DNA of 64,000 nt, from the NCBI RefSeq assembly GCF_019097595.1, contig NC_080732.1, forward strand, positions 6,834,854 to 6,898,853, given 5' to 3'. Below, piece after piece: positions 34,413-46,970 of this stretch. The stretch comes from Hemibagrus wyckioides (taxonomy: Eukaryota; Chordata; Actinopteri; Siluriformes; Bagridae). The notes under the pieces are model-generated. The model was not told the origin of the DNA and searched no databases. It saw only the letters and a program-made list of their open reading frames with translations. The translations under genes and the position numbers were made by a program. Positions within the stretch are counted from its first letter, which is position 1. Each line of letters starts with the position of its first letter.

Positions 34413-36919
34413 ATAAAACATTTCAGCTAAATGTCACTTATCATTTATGTCACATGTTGTCTAATTACTTGAACTTGTGGACAAAGGGTCATGAATAGTC
34501 ACAATGAAAAAAGTCAAAGACTAAAAACAAGATAAGAAAAAAAACTTAACTAAAAAATAAGAAACATCTATAAACTACTGTTATTTAAAATAAGCAGGAT
34601 AATGGCAGTCTTTAGATGGTTTAGTGATCTACATCTAGACTATCCAACTACATTGTAAACAATATTTCTGATTTTAAACATTTTTCGTACACGTGTTATA
34701 TAATCTAATACAAAAGAATGTGACAGCAACAACAAAAATGACAACCAGTGAATAAAAGTCCCAGAAAGAACAGCAAGGCTGTGTCCCTGTCAGCAAAGCA
34801 AAGCTGAAATATCTACCAGCACAAGATAAACAAATCTTACACAACAAAATAGCTTCTCCTTGAGACATTTCACAGGGGGATTGTAGTGCATAATCAACAC
34901 TACTTGTTACTGGTTACTACTTTTGTAGTAGTTAAAATTGATTTGATGATAGGTTACACTGATCGGTTTCCTTGAATGATGCATTATCATTTACCAAGGA
35001 GCAACGATCTCATAACAAAGTCCAGGAGAAAAGACATTCATGATAGATGAAAATGACGTGTATTAGGATGACTAATTATATATTAGATATTCTGCAGCCT
35101 TCAAGACCAGTCCCTAAGAGTTTCATGGATGCGATTTTAGACATACGGAGGGAAAGGAAAAATGGCACAGCAAATGGGATTCAAACACACTTTAAATGGA
35201 CCGAAGATGAGGTTTTCAAGCTGAATCATAGCTGTTTATGTTATTGCTTGGAATATAGTGATGCCTTATACGGTGCTATGGGTAAAACTGATCAAAAAAC
35301 TCCATCCATTCAGTTCATCATTGTGATTTCCAATTTTGCAGGAATAGTATGATGGTTACACAGATTTAACCTTTAGACTGAGTCACTAGGGTGGACAAAT
35401 CTATTTTGGACACTGTCGTGTGCATTCAGTGTTGTTCGGGTTCATTTGGTCTCTGTATATGCAGTAGTACTGGTGGGCTGCATGATCAGGCTGTGCATTA
35501 TATCATTAGTAATTATATCATTAGCAATTGTGCTGCATGGTAGGGATATAATAATTCAGACCATTAATCACAATCTTAGTGCTTACTGTATGCATCTGAA
35601 ATTTTCTCAGATGGCAGCTTCACAGAGATTTTGGCAATGCTTAATGCAGTCATAGTCGAGTCACGGACTGTACCATGTTGGTAAAGAGTTGGTTTGGGCA
35701 TCGAGCGGAGGTCCAGCTTTACTTTCACAATTTTATTATCAGTCTGCAGCTCATTCAGTCCTGCTGCTGAGCTGCACCCCTGCATTTTCTTTCTCTGTAT
35801 GTGAGACAGCTGTAGATTATTAAGCCACCCCAAGGTTTGCACTTCAATACATGATTGTATAGCCACTCACAGTTCTTGCATTCGGCCCATGTCTGCTACC
35901 GGCTCCTCTAATCTGCATTACGAGGCAGGAAAGGTGCTCACTTTTCCTCTTCAGTGAAAGAGTAGCATTAAAAAAAAGCATACCATTTTTTTCTCCCCAA
36001 GTGTGCTCTTAACCTCTATCTGCTGCTTGCATCATATGCCTCATTATATCAGCACAGGTGTTAAAAAACTATTATGCAGCAGCTAACGCCAGTATCTGAA
36101 AGTGTCTGTCACAAACGCCCAGGTTCCATAGAATTGTCCATCACCCAACACTATCAGAACCTGGCAGAACAAATAGCTTACAATCCTGCCCTGAAATATA
36201 CCAAAGATTAGGAGAGTTGAGAAAGTTGACAAAGAGTAATCCCTCCGCATCTACAGCATCCAAGCTGTTACATGCCGGCTTAAACAATATGCAACGTTAT
36301 GCTATTTACACAGTATATGATGGTGAAAATAGTAATAAGATGAATATTAGACTCACGGCTTCCATCACCACTGTGTACATCAATGCGCAAATAACGAGAA
36401 CAATGATTAGCAATGAGTAAACTAGCATCTTGAATCATTTTACTCTACTACTTGACAAAAGAAAAATGTGAGAAAGCTAGCAGATATCTTTTCTAGGCTT
36501 TTTAGGTGACGACTTTTGCTAATGTTCCTTGGTAAGGAAATGAGCAAACTGGAATATTCCAGTAATTTCTTCTGTAGTTACAGGCCCACACACTGGCCTC
36601 GGGAGAAATAATCAGAGCAGCGCTAGTACAAGGTGCTGAAACACAGGTGGAAATCCCAGCTGGACTTCACTGATAGAGCTATCTAATCATACAAGGCTGG
36701 CTCACATTGATGGTGATGCTCTGAAGAGGAATTAAAAGGCCTTGAATTCATACACAAGGGAGAGTTGATATCTATTCTCTCCTACTACAATACACAGGGA
36801 GTACCAGCAAGGCCAAGGCACCATCAGACTGACTAAATGAATCCCTCCTATGGCACTAATTCTCCTGTCACTGCTAAGAACTGTTCAGCATGAATTTACA
36901 ACAATTTTATTTCATTGGA
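34413..36919. other. No gene recognised
   Basis: Scattered short frames only. The longest (35047-35352, 101 codons) has no recognised motif, no splice context and an AT-driven composition. Confidence 0.5.
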
Positions 36920-36941
36920 TCTCTCTCTCTCTCTCTCTCTC
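36920..36941. repeat. (CT)n microsatellite
   Basis: Eleven CT units. Confidence 0.93.
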
Positions 36942-38609
36942 GTCCCCTTTTACACCTTTCTACTTATCACAAAATCTTATCTAAAAGAAATGGGGAAAAA
37001 ACAGTGATTTTGATTTAATTAAAAATCAATGTAATTTGTTTTAAATTCATAATTTTAACATTTAAAATTATTATTTTTTATTATTTTTTTAGCAGCAGTT
37101 CCCAGACTTTTATATCTGCAGAGTATTAATTATATTAGAACATAATTTTATCATAATTTTATAGATTTTACAGTTTTATTGTATATATAGATCTGGAGAA
37201 AAACATTTATATTATTGAGAACATCAATTGTTCAATGAATAATTGTAAAAATGAATATTATGGTTCTAATTATAATTGCATCGTCATCCTTGTTTTCCAG
37301 AAGGATGACATTAAATACGGCATGCCACTCCAGCAGCTGTGATGTATCTGATGACTAAAACTGCGAGAACATTGTATAGTCTAGAGGAATGATTTCCAAC
37401 TCTTTACAGTATTCAGCATGAAAACCTTTACCGGATTTCAAGTGCTGTTCTTGTTCTGTCCTTGAATAATGATGTAATTACTGCTATATACTGCCCTAGC
37501 CTATGTGTAAAAGTATTTTTAAATCCTAAAGAGCAAAGGGGCAACTAGAACATCATTATTGTACACCTGTACACTGCTCCTGTTACGCTTACACAGTAAA
37601 TCCACAACCTGCCCTTTAATGACACTGAACACACTAAATATAAGCGTCAGCAGCGTGCACACCATCACACACTGTAAAACCTAGAGCTATCTAATCTATA
37701 TGATCCTTAAGAAAAAGCTACATGGTATAGTTACGTTTCCTTTTATTTCTGAAACTGTGAATGTGACTGCACTTTTTATGGGGTTATAAAAATAGCAATT
37801 CAATTGTTTTGTTTTTTTTATTATACTGTTTTTTGATTGCTAGAGAAAGCTATCAAGTTGATAATTGCTCATCCGGTTGATGATCTCTGAGCAAGAGCGA
37901 GGCAGAGAGCAGCCTTGCCGAGCTTTAATCCAATATATCCTTCATTTAAATTAAGCTAATGTATGAAAACATGGATCAAATACACTTAGCAACCTGAGAA
38001 TGGATGATAAAACGGAGGTAATACGTTTCTAATTGGTGTCTAATAGGTTATTTGCATTTAACTGAGGAAATGCAGTCGCACAATGTTATACAGAGATGTA
38101 ATGAGATATATACAATGTGTGTTTTATTTATTTATTTAAAAATTTAGATATTGTGACAGATCCTGTGTGGTGGAACAATTGACTGTCAAAAATCAAATAC
38201 ATCTTGCTCCTTCTATTTTTTCTATTGTTTTTTAATTGTTTTTATTTATTAAATGTTTTTTTTTTTTTTTTTACAGTTTCCTTATTTCAACGAAGACATG
38301 ATTAACTGTCATGCATGTCATGTCTAGTGATAACTGTGCAGCTGAAATCTTGTTTAGTTTATTTTTTATGCAACTTAATTTTCCATTTGTATTTGCATGA
38401 TATAATAGATGTAACAGATATTGTCACAAAGCACCTTTTCAGAAATCAAGAAAATAAAAAATAAAAAATCCATGAAATTACCACAGGAAGAATCCGCGAG
38501 ATGTAGGATGTTCCCTATTTTATGATTACAGCAACAGCTCTTATGTACAAATCTGAAGTGTCCAGGTGAAGGAAGAATGAGCTTTAGCAGAAATAGTGTT
38601 TGGGAAGTT
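36942..38609. other. No feature seen
   Basis: Very AT-rich with poly-T runs (for example near 38260) and no coding signal. Confidence 0.6.
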
Positions 38610-38863
38610 CACTTTGGCCATGTTGTCTAGGATGCCTCCAGGATGTCCAATGGGGAGAAGACACCAGGGCAGACCAAGGACTAAATGAAGAGATTATATA
38701 CTCCAGAATAGGATTGCCTGGGTATCCCTGCAGAGAAGCTAGGGCATGTGGGTAGGGAGAGGAAGGTCTGGGTAGCTTTAGTTAGACTGATGCCCCATGA
38801 CCAGGGCCTGGATAAGCGGAAGAGGATGGATGGATGGATGGATTAATGGATGGATGGATGTTG
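38610..38863 (+). mobile_element. Non-LTR retrotransposon 3' end with (ATGG)n tail
   Basis: GGCCATGTTGTCTAGGATGC, then GGGGAGAAGACACCAGGGCA, AGAGATTATATACTCCAGAA and CCAGGGCCTGGATAAGCGGA match the C-terminal coding end and 3' end of a common fish LINE (RTE/Rex-like, clade uncertain). It ends in GGATGGATGGATGG. Stops break the frame. Confidence 0.65.
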
Positions 38864-39139
38864 GACAATTGATGGCAAGAGAAATTAAGTCACAAGCTCA
38901 GATATGTCCAAGCAGAAGCAGAGCAGGAGGGCCAGGGGTAGTTTCAGTTGGCTTAGACTTTAATAGGCCTTTACACAATTTGTGTAGGCAAATGTGTCTA
39001 AAAAACAAGTAACAATACTGGTGATATTATTTATGTCAATATATCATGACATGAATAGTCTATTTCAGAGTGTTTTATCAACAGTACCCATTGTATTTTC
39101 TTTCATTGACATATCATTGTTTGAGGTCAGTAACATAGT

Positions 39140-39580
39140 ATACATGCAGATTGTCTAATCAGCCAATCATGTTGCAGCAGCACAACTGGACAGTTGTAGA
39201 ATAAAATCACACTGTCTTTTTCTAGTCTTCTGTCCCGTGTGTATCCAGGATAGCCTCAGATTCTTGTTCTTGGTTGATAGGAGTGGAACCTGATGTGGCT
39301 CATCTACCTCAAGGTTTGATGTATTGTGAATTCTAAGATAATTTCCTGCTCACTATGGTTGTTAAGTGTGATTATATTAATTACTATAGATTTCCTGTCA
39401 GCTCAGACCAGTTTTGTCATTCTCCTCTAATCTCTCTTAGACTACACACACAGGATGTTGTTTGTTTTTCGCACCATAGAGACACATAGAGATCACATTT
39501 TTCCCTTTTCTGATGTTTGATGTGAACAGGTAAGCTGTAAGGTGTGCAGATGTTTCGAATAAAGGTGTTCCTATGTGCCT
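39140..39580. mobile_element. Possible fold-back Tc1-like MITE (family C)
   Basis: TCTAATCAGCCAATCATGTT at about 39155 is in + orientation and GATCACATTTTTCCCTTTTC with TGATGTTTGATGTGAACAG at about 39492-39530 is in - orientation. Both belong to the 5' part of family C, so this looks like two opposed ends around unrelated sequence. It is strongly diverged. Confidence 0.4.
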
Positions 39581-40258
39581 TTGCTTGTCATCTGAGATTA
39601 AGGTGGAATCAGTCCCTGACCATAAAGCCACTTCAAACTTTATTCAATCAAATACAGCAGTAATATGTCTATATTAATCTAATACACAGTTCTCACATTG
39701 CTCATACAAAAGTCTGTGTTTAATCAGACTGAATTTAACATACTGTAGTTTTTAGTGCCTTTTTTAGAGCTGTCTCCTGACCTTCCCATTGGTCTGTTAT
39801 CAGTTGTACTTGCCTGTCCTGTGTTTGCTTTGCTTTTCTACATACTCTAAATGACATTGACAAAAGATAGACATGCTGAGCAGAAGAAAAATCTAAAAAA
39901 AAATCACGCCATAGCAGTGAGTCTACACAAACAAGAGGTAATATATGCTGATTTAATTCTATGATAAAGCTCTGAAATAGTTCTCATTAATATAAATAGT
40001 TATCATTAATGCCTTGCTATATTGGTCTAAATCATATTGCAAAACAAATTTCTAGTGCAGTGTGTGACTAGAATTGAATTAATCATTATCTAATCATTAG
40101 CTAAGCCTCTTATTTGTGTTGGTCTTTCTTAGTTATGACTTGTGCTTGTACTTTTATAGTTTTCCCAATAATTACCCCCTGCCTGTCTTAGCTCTGCTTG
40201 CCACTGTGGACTCTGACTACGGTTTTCGGATTGCACATTATAAATCTCACCCTGATCA

Positions 40259-40299
<41 letters not shown>

Positions 40300-40891
40300 T
40301 TCTCTCACCTGCCCATTAAAATCAGAAAAACAGATGATATATTTTTAATAAGGGTTGGCAATGTTTAAAGGACATCATACACCGGGTACTGGGTAATGTC
40401 CTTCTGGTCAGTGTAAGCAATACTCAAAAGTGCTTTCATTTGGGCTATGACAGAGCTTTCTTGTTTGAAGCCTAGCTCATTTGAAACACAGTGAGTTGTT
40501 TAAGAATTATATTAATGTAATGCAATGTTGAAATATAATGTATGTCATATATGTATGTGTTACATGATAGCAAAAACACAAGATGAATCCCTAGACTGCT
40601 TCTGTGTCCAGTTCTCTGGAAGTTTCCTAAGCTGCCTAAATAACAACCCGTGAAATCTTGACCATATTGTCCCCTTATTTTACTGACATTTCACTGGCTA
40701 CCAGTTAAATTTTACATTTTCTTATAAAACTGTACTACAGACCTATAAAGCAATAATGAATGGTGATTTCACCAAGCTGTCAATTATAAGTTGTGGGTTC
40801 TTAAGTATTAACGGCAATTATAGCAGAGACCAGAGGCTTTTCCTTTCCTTAGAAACTGTTAATTCTCACCACTAGGTAAAATCATACTTGC
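39581..40891. other. No gene seen; minus-strand repeat-like sequence at the end
   Basis: Mostly featureless apart from the CT repeat. From about 40640 a phrase related to CATTTCACTGGCTACCAGTT may be the far side of the unidentified minus-strand element at 40892-41236. Confidence 0.4.
40262..40297. repeat. (CT)n microsatellite
   Basis: About 18 CT units. Confidence 0.95.
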
Positions 40892-41236
40892 TTAGTCAGG
40901 TATTTCCTTTCTAAGGTGCAGATCTAGGTGATTCCAGAGCACTGAGATTTGGTAGTCCCTAGCTCTTTCAAGTTTGTTGATGTTCTTGTCCCAGGTTGCC
41001 ATCATGCCTGGGTTCCATTCTGGCTCTCCTTTTTTAATCATGCTGTCATTGCTACAGTGTGCACACATTTTAAAGCTTCCATCATACCTACCAATTCTGT
41101 CGAGTTGTACAGCTGCTCCTGAGGTCTGATGGGATGCTGGTGCAATGTCCTGATGGACATCTTCTGCAGAGGTGCCACTCTGCCCTCCAGATCTGCCTGA
41201 AACAATACCGCTGTTGCACACCTCCTGCTTCTTCAT
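40892..41236 (-). CDS. Unidentified 114-codon open frame (possible exon, retrocopy or element fragment)
   Basis: The frame is open from just after a stop near 41350 and has an ATG at 41236. Composition is protein-like, with a C..C pair (MCAHC), a Trp-rich middle (EWNPGM, ATWDKN) and an amphipathic, charged end (KLERARDYQISVLWNHLDL) before TAA. I do not recognise the family. There is no clear splice acceptor at the start and no related frame nearby. It could be a terminal exon of an unseen gene, a processed pseudogene or part of a transposon. Confidence 0.3.
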   Translation of the reverse strand: MKKQEVCNSGIVSGRSGGQSGTSAEDVHQDIAPASHQTSGAAVQLDRIGRYDGSFKMCAHCSNDSMIKKGEPEWNPGMMATWDKNINKLERARDYQISVLWNHLDLHLRKEIPD

Positions 41237-41350
41237 CTTGGAGCTATTTGCAGTTTCAGTGAATAATAGCCCAGAGGATAGACTATGGGTCCCCCCTTTT
41301 GAGTCTGGCTCCTTATGGCATTTCAGGAAGTTTTGGCACTGTCACATCTG

Positions 41351-42149
41351 GCTTTCTTATTAGGGATCTACCAGGATTTGTGTAAAGCTGCTTTGTGGTG
41401 ATGTCTGTTGTAAAACAAAAAAAAAGAAGTGCTATAGTGAAAAAAGCTGAACTGAGTTGAATTTATCCGTCAAATCCTCTAACTCATAATGAGAGAAGCA
41501 CAAAGAATGTTCCTTATTTCCCCCACATTCCTTCAACCAAGGGCAAATTGGAAAAGCCCCAACAGCACTTCAGCTTTCCATAGCCATGCTGTAGAATGAT
41601 GATCAAAATGACCAGAACACACTAAATATGTCATTTACTATGATTTTTAAAAGGATTGTTCCAGTTTATTTGATTAAATGCTAACTGTGCACGAAATGTC
41701 GCACACTGAATTATTTCACTTTCAGTGAAAATGAAAATGACTCACTTTTATCTAACCGTTATAGTTACAGTGAAGTCATCATGAGTGAAGAGAAGCAGTT
41801 CAGCAGAGTATTAAGGCTCTGGGGAGCAGTAATCATGCAGCATCCAGCTAGGGAAAGCCTTTAAAGAGTCCATTCAGCTTATTCATGTATAATGACCTCC
41901 TTGTGTTCGCTGAAATGCATCTCTAACCTGCTATAAATGCGACGAGATATACTCTGTTGTCCAAAAGCCTATTAATAAAATGTGTTTTTTATTGAATTTT
42001 ATTCAAAAGACTCATCCATCCTTCGTAGCTTATATAACGTGTTGCTACTAGGAAGGATAACACAAATTACACGTGTAACAAAGGGTCAGTATTTAAAGTG
42101 GACCAATGTGGCAAGGAGGACATACAGATAAATTAATATGTCATATGAG
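41351..42149. other. No gene; possible conserved block 41790-41970
   Basis: The later part has a smooth, repeat-free composition that could be an enhancer; nothing else is recognised. Confidence 0.3.

Positions 42150-42220
<71 letters not shown>
42150..42220. repeat. (TATC)n array, left arm of an inverted pair
   Basis: About 18 units. It is complementary to the GATA array at 42466-42582, about 245 bases away. Confidence 0.97.
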
Positions 42221-42221
<1 letters not shown>

Positions 42222-42465
42222 ACACCTTTTCCTCCTGGTTGCAGTGAAAAGGTCAGTTACACTGAGAGAGAGCGTGCGCCAGGTATGCAGTCAAACGGCA
42301 CTAAATGAAATCCACAACGGATGAAAACGGATCAAGTTGTCATTTGAAGGGCACTCAGTCTCTAAGCCACTTCTGTGATGAAGTATACTTAAATCTGAAG
42401 GTAATGCCAATGACCATTACTGACTTCTCTTTTTCTAAGAGCCTGCAGATGTTCATTTAACTGCC

Positions 42466-42582
<117 letters not shown>

Positions 42583-43340
42583 GCCAACTTGGCAACCAAA
42601 TCAAGACTGACAGCACCGCCTAATGAAGACAAAGTGCATTATTAATAGTTTCAGTTTCCTATTCAGCAAAGTCCACTGACCGAGACAGACCTGCATGTTA
42701 GCAACAGCTCATGGTGGAGTCATTTAGTGTAAGTAAGGTCAAACCTTCTACTGTGTAATTAATTTCACCAGCTGTCCTGCCCTCGTAATATCGTTTTGCT
42801 TGTGCCGTGTAACAGCATGGCAGCGTGAGTCAGCAGCAGGGCTTCCATTTACCTGCCTAGATTGTATTTTTCTGCTTACAAGAGATGGAAATATTGGTGA
42901 GAGATCGAGAGATCATTCACCAACCATTTGTACTATGTGTTTATATTTTTATATATCTTTAATTAGGTTACAATTAAAAGTGTCAGATAATTATTCTGAT
43001 AATTAATGAGAGTAATGGCATGCTGTCAAGCAACAATTTACCCTGGACATTAGCAGAATTTTAAACTGAAACAAGTTTTTGGTTTGGTTTGGTTTCTTTT
43101 TGTTTTTTTACAGCACCAATGTGCTAGAATTTTGCAATGTATGTCCATCATCTAAACAGCACATGGACAATCTTGAGTAAGATCGTCTTAATGCCTAATC
43201 AGGACTATTATTATTATTAATAGTGCATTAGTTATGTGAATTTATGTAGCATTTTAATTTACATTAAACAAGTAAATAGTAATGTGTTGCATGTTCTTTC
43301 TGTGTTGTTCTAATATCCTAAATATTAAGGTACATAGTAT
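42583..43340. other. No feature seen
   Basis: Repeat-free sequence with no coding signal. Confidence 0.5.
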
Positions 43341-43865
43341 TATCCACAGATCAGGCATAACATTATGAGCAGTGAGAGGTGAAGTGAATAACACTGATGA
43401 TCTCCTCATCATGGCACCTGTTAGTGGGTGGGATATATTAAGCAGCAAGGGAACATTTTGTCCTCAAAGTTGATGTGTTAGAAGCAGGAAAAATGAACAA
43501 GCGTAAGGATTTGAGCGAGTTTGACAAGGGCCAAATTGTGATGGCTAGACCACTGGATCAGAGCATTTCCAAAACTGCAGCTCTTGTGGGGTGTTCCCTC
43601 TGCAGTGGTCAGTATCTATCAAAAGTGGTCCAAGGAAGGAACAGTGACCAAGGCTCACTGATGCACTTAGGGAGCAAAGGCTGGCCCGTGTGATCCAATC
43701 CAACAGAAGAAGTTTGCTGGATTGCTGAAAGAGTTAACGCTGGTTCTGATAGAAAGGTGTCAGAATACACAGTGCATGACGGGTCAGGGCTGTTTTGGCA
43801 GCAAAAGAGGGACCAACACAATATTAGGCATAACGTTCTGGTCATAATATTATGCCTGATCATTA
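43341..43865 (+). mobile_element. Tc1-like MITE (family B), internally deleted
   Basis: Both ends are present (GATCAGGCATAACATTATGA on the left, ATAATATTATGCCTGATCAT on the right) with TA at the edges. The interior keeps the 5' leader and the N-terminal helix-turn-helix part of transposase, then jumps from ACACAGTGCAT to the 3' end (GGGTCAGGGCTG), losing the catalytic region. The element is 525 bp. Confidence 0.88.
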
Positions 43866-45309
43866 AATGAAAAGAATTCCACTGTGCTGTAATGCATGTG
43901 TGGTAGGAAAAAAGTAAAGTCTTTTTCTTCTTCTTCTACTTCTTCCTTCTTCTTTCAGTTTAGTCAGATCTAACTGCACAGAAATGCATCCCAACATGCA
44001 TAAGTCACAATGCTTATATAGTAAAATAAACTTTATACTCATGAAAATATCACATGAAATGCAAAAATTCGATTCACCCAACTGACTGTCAAACTCTTAT
44101 TCACGTGAGACAGGGTTCAGTGCCCATGTGTGCATCAAATCAAAGCGCTGATCTAAATCACTCACGAGGATTAATCTTTAAATACAGAAGTTACCTTTCT
44201 GAATTCTAAGCAGTGTGCTGTCTCTGCTCATGCTGGGTCTGGTGTACGTTAACACATTCTAATGATTCATCAGATATTTCTCACATATTTAAAAGCACAT
44301 CAACCTTTTTTTTTCCCCCTTCCCTTTCAAGCAATCTTGATTGCTCTACAATCATTTGGTATGGCAATCAAGCCCCATTTATCAAAGCTGTGATCTTTTT
44401 CATCTCATCTCCCTTAAATAAATCTCATCTCTCTTGAGTGGTGGTTTTTACTGTACCTGCTTGCTCTAATCTCTAGCCATTTGAGCTGACATTGTGATAT
44501 ATTCGTTTGCCTTTGCTGTGCCAACAGATTACGCTTTGTTCACATATATTGCCCCGCGGCTTTAAAAGACTTTACTCTGATCCCGTCGCTCATTCATAAT
44601 GCTTTTTTCTTTTTTTTTCTTTGCTGGAAATAAAGGAAATGGTCAAAAATTCTCACACATCGGTCACTTGTGTATGTTAACTAAGCCATTATTTCTCCCA
44701 TTATAGAGTAAATGTTGCAGTAAGACAATATATAGTGCACATTTCAGATTAAAGCAGTAAGGCTTAATTAGGAATAAAGTCCTAATCGAGAGCATAAAAA
44801 AATAATTTGTTTGTTGAGTGCATGTGAATTTAGGTAGTTACTGTTTAAAACAATGGGCTCTGTCACCATCAAGCACATATTCCCAATTCATCCCCAGAAA
44901 TCCTAGGATAGTCATCAGATATTATGGTACATGGTATCATTAAGGTGGAGAGATAGATGCAGGAGAAAGTTTCTGTTTATCAGGCAGACAAACAAAAGGG
45001 TTAGACAAATAATGAGAGACAGACTGATGGTCAGCTTAATGTGAAACTGGGCACAAACAAGACAAGGCTGAAGCAATAAATTCACAGATACTGGATCTGC
45101 CCTTGGTGGGTCAAGAATGAATTTTATTGAGTATGCTGGTGATGCTAGTGAAAGGGTTGGGGTGGCAATTGGATTAGCTTTATATAGTGGACCGTATAGA
45201 GATATAGAAGGTTGAGGTTGCGTGTTATTGATGTAGTAATTGTAGTGTATAGGTTTCTTCATAGATTATTTTGAATGAGCCAAAGCATGAGGTTTTTGAA
45301 CATTCTAAA
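43866..45309. other. No gene; possible conserved block 44430-44640
   Basis: Around 44460-44620 sequence is repeat-free and GC-balanced (TTGCCCCGCGGCTTTAAAAG). The remainder is ordinary. Confidence 0.3.
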
Positions 45310-45455
45310 GCGGTCCAGTCTTATCCATAAAGGGCCCATGTGGGTGCATTTCAATGAACCAGGACCTGATTCTACCTGGTTGATCATGGTTTTCAATAAA
45401 CTCAGGTGTGGTTTGCTTACACACTGGAGCATTCTGGATGAGATTGGACTCCTGG
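45310..45455. mobile_element. Decayed hAT-type MITE, same family as 62099-62294
   Basis: GTCCAGTCTTATCCATAAAG, then GCCCATGTGGGTGCATTTCA on the left and GGATGAGATTGGACTCC on the right correspond to the two arms of the 62.1-kb element. The ends are worn and no duplication is clear. Confidence 0.55.
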
Positions 45456-45479
45456 TTATCCAGTGAGAAGGGACCCTAA

Positions 45480-46020
45480 TGGGAGTGATATCTCATAAAT
45501 ATTTTCCTTTTGTTGTCCCTATTTACTTTTTGTATACCACTCAGTGGCTGCTAACCAGGTATGAAATGTGGCTTGTAAGAAGAAGTTCTGGGCATAACCT
45601 TCATTGAGAGAATATATGATCTCTTCTGGGTGATCATTACAAAAAATAGCAAGCGCTTCTTGATTAGGTCTCTTATTTCATGATTAGGTTGAGTGCCAGG
45701 AGTGAAATTCGCAGACAGCCCTGGGGCTAGGAGTATTCTTCATAAATGTTCACCAAAGTTGAGAAATGAATTGTGGCTCTCTGTCACTTTGCCCTCTGGG
45801 ATACAGAAGAGTTATTATGTGCATAATGTTTTACATAAAAATATGAGTACTGTAGTAGTTTAGAATAAAATCCATTGTGAAGTGCGATGATGCATGTAGT
45901 TTCACTGGTAAGTGATGGATACCTTTAGAGAGACCTGGGGAGAGATTTTAGCCTGGATGGAAGCATGTAGCGTGGTTCCCTTACAAGTAAGTAGCTACAT
46001 TCCGTGATACGTAAGAAGGT
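45480..46020 (-). pseudogene. Antisense Gypsy-type LTR retrotransposon integrase relic
   Basis: The minus strand contains the SDREPQFISQLW block near 45760-45795, corresponding to the integrase core motif SDRG.QF with its catalytic Asp. Further pol-like pieces lie on either side, with many stops and frameshifts. No long terminal repeats are recognisable, and the hAT-type MITE at 45310-45455 adjoins it. Confidence 0.65.
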
Positions 46021-46879
46021 ATGAGCCTAGGGGTTTAGATTATCTTAGAGGGGCACATGTACTATGACATTGTTTGACCGTGAATGGTGGAAGAAAGAAG
46101 AAAATAGCCCATTAAGCTTGACATGGGGCGAGTTGTTTTGTTAGCAGATTAAAAAAGAAGGTCTTTTTCTGTGACTGCTGGTCTCCCAATGACCTTTTTT
46201 GTTGGACTCAAATTTGGTAAAATTGCTGGAAAACAATAGCAGGTCACTTTTGCTCAGTGTACAGATCATTAGTATGGTTACTAAGCAACATCCCCACTTA
46301 TCTGATGAGCTTTAAATGATAGTAAATGACTTTAGGACTATTATAAATTGTCTTCCCTGTACAATGAGCTAGAGTAGACTTCAGAAGACTTCTATCAGAC
46401 TGTAACAATGATTAAAGATCCAATTTTCTGCCATGAGACTTTTATTGTGACCTCCAACAGCTCCAACACATGAGCCATCGTTTACATTCAGATACAGAGT
46501 GACAAGCACCAGCTGGTTCGCACGTAACTGCTGTATTGCATATAAAATTAAAATCAGGTAATGCTTGCCAACCAGATTGCTGTGCTTTAAAATTTCCCTT
46601 AAATTCTGAGAAAGATGCTGACTTCAGCAGTTGAACTTTAGATCTATTTTTACTGTTTATTACAGCAGTGGGTCTGCTGACACTACTGCACCCCACAGTT
46701 CAATCTGGCCATTAGAACAAAGTGAAGTAAATTATTGCTGCCTGGTGGGAGTGTACTGTCCTTTGCTTTATCCTCGTCAGGGTCATGTTGGATCTAAAGA
46801 GCTCGAGAAAACTGATAGGAATGGCAGTTCAACACATACGCCCTTTAAATCCTTAAAGCTTAGGACTAATTTAGGGTAG
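46021..46879. other. No gene seen
   Basis: May contain further worn LTR-element sequence at its start; nothing else recognised. Confidence 0.4.
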
Positions 46880-46970
46880 TCAACCCACCTACCTGTATGT
46901 TTAAAGAGCTGGAGGAACCTGAAGAACCTGAATGAAACCCATGAAGACACATAAAGAGCATACAAATCTA
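46880..46970 (-). mobile_element. SINE fragment
   Basis: Read on the + strand, CAACCCACCTACCTGTATGT, then GGAGGAACCTGAAGAACCTG and AATGAAACCCATGAAGACAC is the complement of the SINE central body. Neither head nor tail is present. Confidence 0.65.

Noticed and set aside
35047..35352. 101-codon + strand frame
   Set aside because: No recognised motif, splice context or repeat match; consistent with chance.
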